From NCBI GenBank assembly GCA_023230795.1, contig JALNWR010000139.1, positions 1-6,949 on the forward strand: 6,949 nucleotides of DNA. Reading direction: 5' to 3'. This DNA comes from Candidatus Cloacimonadota bacterium (GTDB lineage: Bacteria; Cloacimonadota; Cloacimonadia; Cloacimonadales; Cloacimonadaceae). Positions 1 through 6,411 of the stretch are shown piece by piece. The first letter of the stretch is position 1; each line of letters begins with the position of its first letter. A program made the translations under genes and the position numbers. The notes below the pieces were generated by a model. That model was not told where the DNA came from, did not search any database, and worked only from the letters and a program-made list of their open reading frames with translations.

Positions 1-375
1 AGCTTGAAGGTCACCCTGCTGAATATGGTGGCCGCACATGATGTGGGCAAAGCCATCAATCCCCCTATGGTCAAAGGTCAATTCTACGGCGGCATGGCTA
101 TGGGAGCGGGCTACGGCCTATTTGAAGAAGTTCCCTTGAAAGACGGAGGAGTGATCCCTACCAACCTTCATCAATACCGGCTCATGCGCGCTACCGACCT
201 TCCGGAAATGACCGCCATCATAGTGGAAAATCCGGACCCCACTTCTCCCTCAAAAGCCAAGGGGATAGGCGAGCCCACTTTGGAGATCACCGCTCCGGCC
301 ATCGCTAATGCCATCTACCGCGCTACCGGCAAACGCTATCCGGATCAACCTATTAAGCTAAGGGCAGACAGATGA
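1..375 (+). CDS. Xanthine dehydrogenase-family molybdopterin-binding subunit, C-terminal fragment
   Basis: The frame is open from base 1, so this is the last 124 codons of a gene that begins outside the window; the TTG at base 4 is not a credible start. The fragment matches the end of the large molybdenum subunit of the xanthine dehydrogenase/CO dehydrogenase family. It has AHDVGKAINP, then KGQFYGGMAMGAGYGLFEE (cofactor-domain glycine-rich segment), and AKGIGEPTLEITAPAIANAI. The Glu of KGIGE (codon 271-273) aligns with the catalytic base Glu of these enzymes, and the run APAIANAI..ATGKR is the usual C-terminal signature. The protein would hydroxylate a heterocycle such as a purine at a Mo-pterin centre in the cytoplasm. 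It overlaps the next gene, the iron-sulfur subunit, by ATGA, so the two are probably translationally coupled. Substrate cannot be read from the tail. It could be a selenium-dependent hydroxylase, as is common next to ygeW, but the residues that would decide this lie outside the window. Confidence 0.93.
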   Translation, partial: SLKVTLLNMVAAHDVGKAINPPMVKGQFYGGMAMGAGYGLFEEVPLKDGGVIPTNLHQYRLMRATDLPEMTAIIVENPDPTSPSKAKGIGEPTLEITAPAIANAIYRATGKRYPDQPIKLRADR

Positions 376-842
376 TTACAGTAAACGGACACAGATACGA
401 GCCTGACTCTGCCCTGCAGGAGAGGAAGCTCTCAGACTGGCTGCGGGAAGACCTGGTTCTGACCGGAGTCAAGATCGGCTGCGATATCGGAGTATGCGGC
501 TCCTGCACGGTTTTAGTGGATGGTAAAGCCCGCCATAGCTGCAAGATGCTGGTGAAAGACGCTATCGGCCATGAGATTATCACCATAGAAGGGATCAGCC
601 CAAAGGACGGCACTCTGCATCCTCTGCAGCAAGCTTTTGTGGATGCGGGCGCTATCCAATGCGGATTTTGCACCCCCGGCATGGTGCTGGGAGCCCTGGC
701 CTTGCTTATGGTCAATCATCATCCCAGCCGCAGCGAGATCAGGCAGGCGCTGAAAGGCAATATCTGCCGCTGCACCGGCTATCAACAGATCGTGGATGCA
801 GTCCAAAACGCCGCCCGCATCATGTATCCCGTACCTAAATAA
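372..842 (+). CDS. [2Fe-2S] iron-sulfur subunit of the molybdenum hydroxylase
   Basis: This 156-residue protein is the electron-transfer subunit of the preceding enzyme. The N-terminal ferredoxin-like domain carries a plant-type cluster motif at C37, C42, C45 and C57 (GCDIGVCGSC, spacing C-x4-C-x2-C-x11-C). The C-terminal helical domain carries the second cluster at C97, C100, C132 and C134 (QCGFCTPGM and NICRCTGY, spacing C-x2-C-x31-C-x-C). All eight cysteines are present, so both clusters should form. The length is normal for separate small subunits (CoxS/XdhC type, about 150-170 residues). The ATG lies inside the upstream stop as ATGA, with AGGG at 361-364 as a plausible ribosome site. Electrons from the Mo site would pass through both clusters to an FAD subunit or another acceptor; no FAD subunit is visible here. 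It may be encoded upstream or replaced by a different partner. Confidence 0.96.
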   Translation: MITVNGHRYEPDSALQERKLSDWLREDLVLTGVKIGCDIGVCGSCTVLVDGKARHSCKMLVKDAIGHEIITIEGISPKDGTLHPLQQAFVDAGAIQCGFCTPGMVLGALALLMVNHHPSRSEIRQALKGNICRCTGYQQIVDAVQNAARIMYPVPK

Positions 843-872
843 CTTTATGAAACGCTTTTAGAGGTAAATAAT

Positions 873-2036
873 ATGCAAGAAATAAACAAGAACCTGCAAG
901 AACTCTCCGAACTTAGCCCAAAGCTGTACGGCCGGGACTTCCTGCTCACCTGGGAGAACTCGCTGGACGATCTCAAAGCCGTGATGCTGGTAGCAGAAAT
1001 CCTGCAAATCCTGCACCGGCGCAAACAGCCCTGGCGCATCTTCGATTACGGCCTGGCGATCTCCATCTTTCGGGACAATAGCACCCGCACCCGCTTTTCT
1101 TTTGCCTCCGCGGTGAATGCCCTGGGCCTTGGCCTGGCCGAGCTGGATGAGGTGAAATCTCAGATCGCCCATGGCGAGACCGTGAAAGAGACCGCCACCA
1201 TGATCTCTTTCCTTACCGAAGTGATAGGCATCCGTGACGATATGTATCCCGGAGAAGGGCATACTTACATGAAAGAAGTGGCAGATGCGGTCTCGGAATC
1301 CTATCAGAGCGGAGTTTTAGCCCAACGTCCCACCTTGGTAAATCTGCAATGCGATCTGGATCATCCCACCCAGAGCCTCTCCGATCTGCTCAAACTCAAG
1401 GATTACTTCGGCGGCTGGGAAGCTCTGCGCGGCAAGAAGATAGCCATGAGCTGGGCCTATTCCCCATCCTATGGCAAACCGCTGTCTGTCCCGCAAGGCG
1501 TGATCAATCTCATGACCCGTTTTGGCATGGATCTAGTGCTGGCTCACCCCGAAGGCTACGATCTGCAGCCGGATACCCTGAAGAGCGCCAAAGCCTTTGC
1601 CGATGAAAGCGGAGGCAGCTTCACCCAGGTTCATAGCATGCAGGAAGCCTTCCGGGATGCCGATGTGGTATATCCCAAATCCTGGGCGCCTATGGCTGTG
1701 ATGACAAAGCGTACCGAACTGCTCAAACAAGCTGACAAACAAGGGCTTGCCGATCTGGAACAGCACTGTCTGGCCGAAAACAAAGCGCATCAGGATTGGG
1801 AATGCACCGAGGCTATGATGAAGCTCACCAAAGCCAGCAATGCGCTGTATGAACACTGTCTGCCTGCCGACATCAGCGATGTAAGCTGCGCTCGCGGCGA
1901 AGTGGCCAAAAGCGTATTTGACCGCTACAAACTGCATACCTATCAGCAGGCGGGCTACAAACCCTTCGTGATCGCTGCCATGATCTTAAACAGCAAGGTC
2001 AAAGACGCCGCAGCCAAACTAAAATCTTTTCTTTAA
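873..2036 (+). CDS. ygeW: YgeW-type knotted carbamoyltransferase
   Basis: A 387-residue member of the aspartate/ornithine carbamoyltransferase superfamily, close in length to E. coli YgeW (about 396). Carbamoyl-phosphate binding residues are visible in S70-T71-R72-T73-R74 (NSTRTRFSF), in DHPTQSLSD (163-171), and in HCLPADI (328-334) followed by RGEV (341-344). The amino-acid-side segment is unlike that of OTC or ATC, and the sequence context (LGLAELDEVKSQIAHGETVKETA) fits the YgeW family. The acceptor of E. coli YgeW was not found among standard substrates when its structure was studied. Because ygeW sits with Mo hydroxylases and, in E. coli, with a diaminopropionate lyase, a role in phosphorolysis of a ureido intermediate to carbamoyl phosphate is a reasonable inference. 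GAGG at 861-864 precedes the ATG, and the gene follows the iron-sulfur subunit after 30 bases. Family assignment is firm, reaction unknown. Confidence 0.93.
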   Translation: MQEINKNLQELSELSPKLYGRDFLLTWENSLDDLKAVMLVAEILQILHRRKQPWRIFDYGLAISIFRDNSTRTRFSFASAVNALGLGLAELDEVKSQIAHGETVKETATMISFLTEVIGIRDDMYPGEGHTYMKEVADAVSESYQSGVLAQRPTLVNLQCDLDHPTQSLSDLLKLKDYFGGWEALRGKKIAMSWAYSPSYGKPLSVPQGVINLMTRFGMDLVLAHPEGYDLQPDTLKSAKAFADESGGSFTQVHSMQEAFRDADVVYPKSWAPMAVMTKRTELLKQADKQGLADLEQHCLAENKAHQDWECTEAMMKLTKASNALYEHCLPADISDVSCARGEVAKSVFDRYKLHTYQQAGYKPFVIAAMILNSKVKDAAAKLKSFL

Positions 2037-2059
2037 GCATAATTTACTTAGGAGTATAA

Positions 2060-3505
2060 ATGCCAAAACTTATTACAAATACAGTGCCTGCGGTGATCAG
2101 GAAGAACGCCGCCCGTTGCAAAAAGCATGGGATCATTTTGCCCACCATCAGCCAGCAGATGCATCCCGAAACCATCCCGGAGGAGCTGAAGAATCGCATC
2201 AAGCAGATCGGCCTCTGGGACATCAATCCGCTGAATCTCTTTCGCATCTCCTGGAAAAACGATATGCATACCGGCGGATTTGGCCCGCCCAACTATCTGG
2301 AAATACCCTCTCAGATCACCGGCGTGAAAGCCAGGATAGTGGGGCTGATAGGCAAATACTATCCCACCGGTGCACACAAGGTTGGCGCTGCCTATGGCTG
2401 TCTGCTTCCCCTTCTGGTGAGCGGAAATTTCGATCCCGAAATCCACAAGGCGGTCTGGCCTTCCACAGGCAATTACTGCCGCGGGGGCGCTTTTGACTGT
2501 GCACTTCTGGATTGCCCTGCTGTGGCCGTATTGCCCGAAGGCATGAGTCAGGAACGCTTTGAATGGCTGCACAGCATCGGAGCCGAGATCATCAAGACTC
2601 CCGGCAGCGAATCTAACGTCAAAGAGATTTATGACAAATGCGATGAGCTGAGCCGCGACCCTAAGTATGTGATCCTGAACCACTTTGAAGAGTTCGGCAA
2701 TTCCTTTTGGAATTATCACGTCACCGGAAACGCCCTCCTCGAAACCTATGAGCTGCTGAAGGGCGAAAAAGGCCGTCTAAGTGCCTTCGTAAGCGCCACC
2801 GGCTCGGCCGGAACCATCGCCGCCGGAGACTATCTGAAGACCCGCCATCCCCTGATGAAGACCGTGGCCGCCGAGGCTATGGAATGCCCCACTTTGCTCA
2901 ATAACGGCTTTGGCGAGCACCGCATCGAAGGAATCGGCGACAAACACGTGCCCTGGGTGCATAATGTGCGTGCTACCGATGCTGTAGCTGCCATCCGGGA
3001 TGAAGATTGCATCCGGCTCCTGCGGCTCTTCAACGAAGCAGAAGGCCATCACTATCTGATCGAAAGCGGGGCAGACCCTGCCGTGGTAGCCCAGCTGCCG
3101 CTACTGGGCATCTCTTCTATCGGCAATATCCTGGCCGCTATCAAAATCGCAAAGTACTTTGAATACAGCGAGCAGGACATCATCACCACCTGTTTCACAG
3201 ATTCCGCCGAAATGTATTCCAGCCGCATAGCCGGGTTAAAAGAGCAGCGCGGCGAATATGAAAAGATTCAGGCCGTAGTGGACTATGGAGTCTGCCTGGG
3301 CGCACAGAGCTACGATAACTTCCTGGAGCTCAGTTATCAGGATAAAAAGCGCATCCACCATCTGAAATACTTCACCTGGGTAGAGCAACAAGGCCGCAGC
3401 GAAGCAGAACTGAATCGCCAGTGGGACCCCGAGTATTGGATCGAGACTTTCGAGCAGAATTTTAACGAATTGGAGCAGGCCATTGCAGAATTCAACTCCT
3501 TTTAA
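2060..3505 (+). CDS. PLP-dependent fold type II enzyme, O-acetylserine sulfhydrylase/lyase-like, with C-terminal extension
   Basis: This 481-residue protein has the signatures of the beta-family of PLP enzymes. The PLP lysine is K107 in YPTGAHKVGAAYG. An asparagine loop lies at 135-139 (STGNY). The phosphate-binding glycine loop is at 246-256 (ATGSAGTIAAG). Further on come HRIEGIGD (288-294), close to the HKIQGIG of cysteine synthases, GISSIGN (350-356), and TDSAEMYSSR (380-389), where S382 matches the Ser that contacts the pyridine nitrogen. It is not a canonical YgeX diaminopropionate ammonia-lyase, which is about 398 residues and has different lysine and GNHG loops. About 80 residues beyond the normal domain end (roughly 400-481) are rich in aromatic and charged residues and look helical. 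The start is supported by AGGAG at 2050-2054. Its place directly after ygeW suggests beta-elimination or beta-replacement on an amino acid, possibly diaminopropionate or a carbamoylated relative. The exact substrate is unknown. Confidence 0.88.
   Translation: MPKLITNTVPAVIRKNAARCKKHGIILPTISQQMHPETIPEELKNRIKQIGLWDINPLNLFRISWKNDMHTGGFGPPNYLEIPSQITGVKARIVGLIGKYYPTGAHKVGAAYGCLLPLLVSGNFDPEIHKAVWPSTGNYCRGGAFDCALLDCPAVAVLPEGMSQERFEWLHSIGAEIIKTPGSESNVKEIYDKCDELSRDPKYVILNHFEEFGNSFWNYHVTGNALLETYELLKGEKGRLSAFVSATGSAGTIAAGDYLKTRHPLMKTVAAEAMECPTLLNNGFGEHRIEGIGDKHVPWVHNVRATDAVAAIRDEDCIRLLRLFNEAEGHHYLIESGADPAVVAQLPLLGISSIGNILAAIKIAKYFEYSEQDIITTCFTDSAEMYSSRIAGLKEQRGEYEKIQAVVDYGVCLGAQSYDNFLELSYQDKKRIHHLKYFTWVEQQGRSEAELNRQWDPEYWIETFEQNFNELEQAIAEFNSF
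3472..3479 (+). promoter_or_regulatory. Ribosome binding site supporting a TTG start
   Basis: GGAG followed by AGG (GGAGCAGG) ends three bases before the TTG at 3483, with the GGAG core seven bases away. It lies inside the 3' end of the PLP-enzyme gene. No ATG or GTG occurs between this point and the conserved nucleotide-binding motif of the next gene, so it supports TTG 3483 as that gene's start. Confidence 0.5.
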
Positions 3506-3998
3506 AGTAACCGCCATCATCCTCGCTTCCGGCAAAGGCACCCGCTATGGCCGGCCGAAGTCTGAAGCGAGCGTGGATGGCAAGCTCTTTTCCCAAAAGA
3601 TCAGCACCAGCCTCTTGGAAGCAGGGGTCAGGGACATCGTTCTGGCCGAAGATGAAGACACCGCCAGCCCTCTGGACACCCTGCGTGCAGCGGTGAGCAA
3701 GCTGGAGGTCAAGCCGGATTCCTACCTCGTCTTTCCCGTGGATCACCCCTTTGTGAAATCCGAAACCATCTCCATTTTGTTGCAGTCTGCCTATCAAAAT
3801 CCGGATTGCGTGATCAAACCGGAATTTCGCGGCCAGCGCGGGCACCCCATCATCATCCCATCCTCCCTGAATATCTATGAGGAAGCGGAGGCCGGCCTCA
3901 GAGAGATCATCCGCTACAGCTCCATAGCCACCATGATCGTGCCGGTGGAAGATGCCGGAATTTTGCAAAACGTAAACCACATGCAAGACATAGGATAA
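3483..3998 (+). CDS. MocA/MobA-like molybdenum cofactor nucleotidyltransferase
   Basis: A 171-residue GT-A-type nucleotidyltransferase. The N-terminal signature is VTAIILASGKGTRYGRPK (residues 9-26), matching the LAxGxxxRxGxxK nucleotide-binding loop. FPVDHPFV (84-91) holds D87 at the position of the metal-binding Asp. RGQRGHPIII (116-125) matches the RGHP segment of MocA-type enzymes, and LQNVNHMQD (161-169) matches the N-[IV]-N motif near the C-terminus of MobA/MocA proteins. The family attaches CMP or GMP to molybdopterin; proteins of this kind (YgfJ/MocA) accompany xanthine dehydrogenase-type enzymes, so this is probably the maturation factor for the hydroxylase upstream. At 171 residues it is somewhat shorter than typical MocA (about 190-200). 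The likely TTG start overlaps the preceding gene by 23 bases, which suggests translational coupling. CTP versus GTP specificity cannot be called with confidence. Confidence 0.87.
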   Translation: MQNSTPFKVTAIILASGKGTRYGRPKSEASVDGKLFSQKISTSLLEAGVRDIVLAEDEDTASPLDTLRAAVSKLEVKPDSYLVFPVDHPFVKSETISILLQSAYQNPDCVIKPEFRGQRGHPIIIPSSLNIYEEAEAGLREIIRYSSIATMIVPVEDAGILQNVNHMQDIG

Positions 3999-4003
3999 AG
4001 CAA

Positions 4004-4564
4004 ATGGATATCAATCAGCTCATAAGCAGCCGCTACAGCGTGAGGGATTTCCGTCCGGAGCCCATCCCCGATGAAATCCTGCAGGAGATCCTGGAAGCCG
4101 GACGCCTCGCCCCCTCTGCCCAAAACCGTCAACCCTGGCGCTACATTGTGTTTAACGATCCCCAGGACATCCGCATCCTCACCCAAAAAACCGGACTCAT
4201 CGGCCTGAGCAATTTCTTCATCAAAGACGCTCCCGTGGTGATAGTAGCCTGCGCAGACCTAAAGAAAAACGTGCGCATAAACGACAAGGATTACTACCTC
4301 GTAGATACCGCTATATCCTTCCAGCAGATGATGCTCACCGCCTGGCACCATGGCATCGGCTCCTGCTGGATGGCCGCATTTTCAGAAACGCTGCTGGCCA
4401 AACACCTGCAGCTGCCGGATTCCTGGAAGATAGTGGCCATCTCCCCCTTTGGCTATCCCAAAGAAAATAAAACTATCTACAGCAAATTCCTCTCCGCTAT
4501 GTCCAAAAGCAAGGATAGACAGCCGATAGAGCAGATGGTGCAGTATTGGAAAGAACGAAATTGA
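4004..4564 (+). CDS. Nitroreductase-family FMN oxidoreductase
   Basis: A 186-residue protein of the nitroreductase family, cytoplasmic, with no signal peptide. FMN-contacting segments are visible: SRYSVRDF (9-16), with R10, S12 and R14 in the usual phosphate-binding positions; LAPSAQNRQPWRYIVF (35-50); DTAISFQQMMLTAWHHGIGSCWM (101-123), the conserved helix and GxxSCW; and ISPFGYP (146-152). The length is typical of the small single-domain members. The start is five bases after the preceding stop, with AGGA at 3992-3995, so it is the last gene of the operon. Family members use NAD(P)H to reduce nitro groups, quinones, enones or flavins, or act in specialised dehalogenation or ring chemistry. 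Its operon position suggests a redox step on a pathway intermediate or regeneration of an electron carrier, but that is inference. The TGA stop falls within a short TTTTGAGG tandem repeat. Confidence 0.94.
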   Translation: MDINQLISSRYSVRDFRPEPIPDEILQEILEAGRLAPSAQNRQPWRYIVFNDPQDIRILTQKTGLIGLSNFFIKDAPVVIVACADLKKNVRINDKDYYLVDTAISFQQMMLTAWHHGIGSCWMAAFSETLLAKHLQLPDSWKIVAISPFGYPKENKTIYSKFLSAMSKSKDRQPIEQMVQYWKERN

Positions 4565-4578
4565 GGTTTTGAGGTTTT
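4561..4578 (+). repeat. TTTTGAGG short tandem repeat, copy 1
   Basis: Two and a quarter units of the octamer TTTTGAGG begin at the last base of the final sense codon of the nitroreductase and include its TGA stop. A 16-base stretch, TTGAGGTTTTGAGGTT, is identical to 6343-6358. The two copies lie on either side of the LamG gene, each just after the end of a transcription unit. Confidence 0.75.
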
Positions 4579-4823
4579 CACCATCTCAGCTGCTTGAGAA
4601 ACTGCCTGGGGTGCCGAACTTCGAACTCAAGCTGGTTTCCTTGAGCCTGCCAGCATCTCACATTAGCAGCAAAAATATATCTCTTTTATAAGCAAAATGC
4701 ACCGCCCCTGGTAACTCTTGATATTGCAGGTCTGCAAGCTATATAAAGCCCAGAATAATCAGTAGTTGTCGCAAAATATCAACAGATTTTTATAGCAAAT
4801 TGCAAAAAAGAAAGAACTTCAAG

Positions 4824-4851
4824 TTGACAGAAATCGATAGGTAATTACTTT
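4824..4851 (+). promoter_or_regulatory. Candidate promoter of the LamG gene
   Basis: A perfect TTGACA lies at 4824-4829 and TACTTT at 4846-4851, separated by 16 bases. The same bases also fit the Bacteroidetes-style pattern TTG followed after 19 bases by TAnnTTT. Transcription would begin about 70 bases before the ATG at 4930. The surrounding AT-richness makes chance matches likely, so this is only a candidate. Confidence 0.35.
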
Positions 4852-4918
4852 ATAGCTTAGTTGATGCTGAACAGTGCGTCTCAGCCTTAAAATGAACTAA
4901 TATAAAAAAGTGTTTTTT

Positions 4919-4925
4919 AGGAGGT
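4919..4925 (+). promoter_or_regulatory. Strong Shine-Dalgarno fixing the true start of the interrupted gene
   Basis: AGGAGGT, a near-perfect anti-16S complement, ends four bases before the ATG at 4930. This ATG opens directly into a signal peptide, so the gene originally started here. The start codons downstream of the internal TGA lie inside the LamG fold and are not real starts. Confidence 0.8.
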
Positions 4926-4929
4926 AACT

Positions 4930-6282
4930 ATGAAACACAAAGTAATGCCCCTTACACTCTTATTTTTTCTACTTTTAGTAAGCGGATTGTTGGCTCAGAA
5001 CAATGCCTTGACTTTTGATGGCGATGATGACTGTGTGGCTATCGGTAATATGACTTCCGAGATTAGCAGTACTTTCACCGTCGAAGCTTGAATTAAGCCT
5101 GCATCAGTAACGGTAGGTACTGGGCTTATACAAACATACGGAAGAACCATATTAGCCTCGTCATCTTCTACTTATAAACCTATCTGGGTAACGCAACGTG
5201 GAAGCGAAATTTGGGTTTATTCATTTGATAACAACGATAGCAGGATCCAAACATCAGGGTTAGGTTTGACTGCCAATACTTGGTATCACATTGCCGTTTC
5301 AGTGGTTAAAAATGGAGAACTAAGGCTGTATGTAAATGGAGCCTTGGAGAGTTCTGGAACTGCTGGAAACTCAAACACAAGTTGGAATAGTGTATTCACT
5401 ATCGGAGATTTAAGACCTGGCCGAGAAATTGCCTTCTATGGTCTCATTGATGAGGTCCGCGTATGGAATGATGTTCGCACTGCGACAGAAATCGGAGATA
5501 ATTATGATAAAGTTGTTAGCCCTTCAAGCGCTGGATTGGTAGGTTACTGGAAGCTGGATGAAAGCTCAGGAAGCATAGCTTATGACAGCACGACTAATGG
5601 CTATAATGGCACAGTCCAAAACGGAACAATTACGAATGAAAACCCAGTGTGGACTGCTGGCAACGATACCCTCCCCGTAGAACTTTCCTCCTTCACCGCA
5701 GCCCTCAGTGCTCATAATAACGTTGTGCTCACCTGGGTCACCCAGTCTGAGACCTCTGTAATGGGGTTCTATATATATCGCGGCACAGATCCCAACCTGG
5801 CCAATGCCCACCAGATCAGCTCTTTGATCGACGCCACAAACACTTCAGAGCAGCAGGTTTATGTATATACCGACGACGAAATCAATCAGATCGGGACTTA
5901 TTATTATTGGCTGGTGGTTTCGGATATAGATAGCAGCGAGGAATTTTATGGCCCCATTCAAGTACTATATGAAGGCAACCAACCTGGTAGCCCGGGTGTT
6001 CCGCTATTCACCGAACTGAAACAGGTCTATCCCAATCCTTTCAATCCCAGTGCCAATATCAGCTATGTGCTGGCTGAAGCAAGTGACGTCTCTATCTCTG
6101 TTTACAACAACCGCGGGCAGCAGGTGCGTAGCTTTGATCTGGCCAACGTATCTGCCGGCTCCTGGAACTTGACCTGGGACGGTAAGGATCAAAATGGCTC
6201 CGGCCTTTCTTCCGGTGTATATTATATCCGCATGCAAGCCGGACAGGATAGCTTCTTCAAAAAAGCTGTGCTGATGAAATAA
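4930..6282 (+). pseudogene. Secreted LamG-domain protein with T9SS sorting tail, interrupted by in-frame TGA
   Basis: The reading frame from ATG 4930 to TAA 6280-6282 spans 450 codons with one internal TGA at 5089-5091 (codon 54). Residues 1-22 are a signal peptide (MKHK, a Leu/Phe-rich core, then SGLLA before QNN). Residues about 25-200 form a LamG/concanavalin-like domain: FTVEA[TGA]IKP, NTWYHIAVSV, GELRLYVNG and GLIDEVRVWNDVRT. A GLVGYWKLDESSG segment follows, as often seen beside LamG. LPVELSSFTA then leads into an FN3-like domain (about 235-340), and the last 80 residues are a type IX sorting domain (YPNPFNPSANISY, SSGVYYIRM, KKAVLMK). Such proteins cross the outer membrane by T9SS and are released or surface-attached; the LamG part may bind carbohydrate or protein. 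LamG domains normally have Trp where the TGA stands, so a TGG-to-TGA nonsense change is the simplest reading. Both sides of the stop are otherwise intact, so decay is recent, or the base is a sequencing error, or the stop is read through. Confidence 0.82.
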
Positions 6283-6307
6283 GATATTAACGGCTCTAAT
6301 AATAGAT

Positions 6308-6335
6308 AAACCGCGGGAGAAATCTCGCGGTTTTT
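6308..6335 (+). terminator. Rho-independent terminator of the LamG gene
   Basis: Bases 6308-6318 (AAACCGCGGGA) pair with 6323-6333 (TCTCGCGGTTT). The stem is 11 base pairs with one G-U pair, capped by a GAAA tetraloop at 6319-6322, and a T-run covers 6331-6335. It lies 26 bases after the TAA, the expected place for termination of the LamG transcript. Confidence 0.92.
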
Positions 6336-6340
6336 CCAAG

Positions 6341-6358
6341 TTTTGAGGTTTTGAGGTT
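6341..6358 (+). repeat. TTTTGAGG short tandem repeat, copy 2
   Basis: Two full TTTTGAGG units plus TT, sharing 16 identical bases with 4561-4576. Here they form the loop of a small hairpin closed by CCAAG (6336-6340) and CTTGG (6359-6363), placed directly after the LamG terminator. Confidence 0.75.
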
Positions 6359-6411
6359 CTTGGTGCGGGAGCTGGCATGGACTTCATTAATCATCCCCGG
6401 TAGCGAAATAG

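Larger units (their letters stand above)
4565..4929. other. Intergenic region between the operon and the LamG gene
   Basis: I see no gene in these 365 bases. The first third contains overlapping inverted repeats, CTCAAG (4626-4631) with CTTGAG (4640-4645) and GCTGG (4631-4635) with CCAGC (4650-4654). They could form competing hairpins, but there is no T-run directly after them, so I do not call a terminator. A small dyad, TTGCAG-GT-CTGCAA, lies at 4724-4737 and could be an operator, though nothing links it to a regulator. The last 130 bases are AT-rich and contain the promoter candidate described separately. Confidence 0.5.

Noticed and set aside
858..1262. Minus-strand reading frames opposite the ygeW, PLP-enzyme and nucleotidyltransferase genes
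   Set aside because: They lie opposite well-supported genes in G+C-rich codons, have no recognisable domains, and are shadow frames.
2060..3505. Calling the PLP enzyme ygeX because it follows ygeW
   Set aside because: Its length and lysine, asparagine-loop and glycine-loop motifs resemble cysteine synthase-like enzymes and not YgeX.
4626..4654. Terminator for the metabolic operon
   Set aside because: The hairpin arms are short and overlapping, and there is no T-run directly after the stem.
5089..5091. TGA read as Trp genome-wide (alternative genetic code)
   Set aside because: The molybdopterin-subunit and nitroreductase genes end in TGA at the expected family lengths, and many Trp codons in the window are TGG.
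5266..6282. Independent 338-residue gene starting at TTG 5266
   Set aside because: The TTG lies inside the LamG fold (before NTWYHIAV), has no convincing ribosome site, and the same frame continues upstream to a signal peptide with a strong Shine-Dalgarno.
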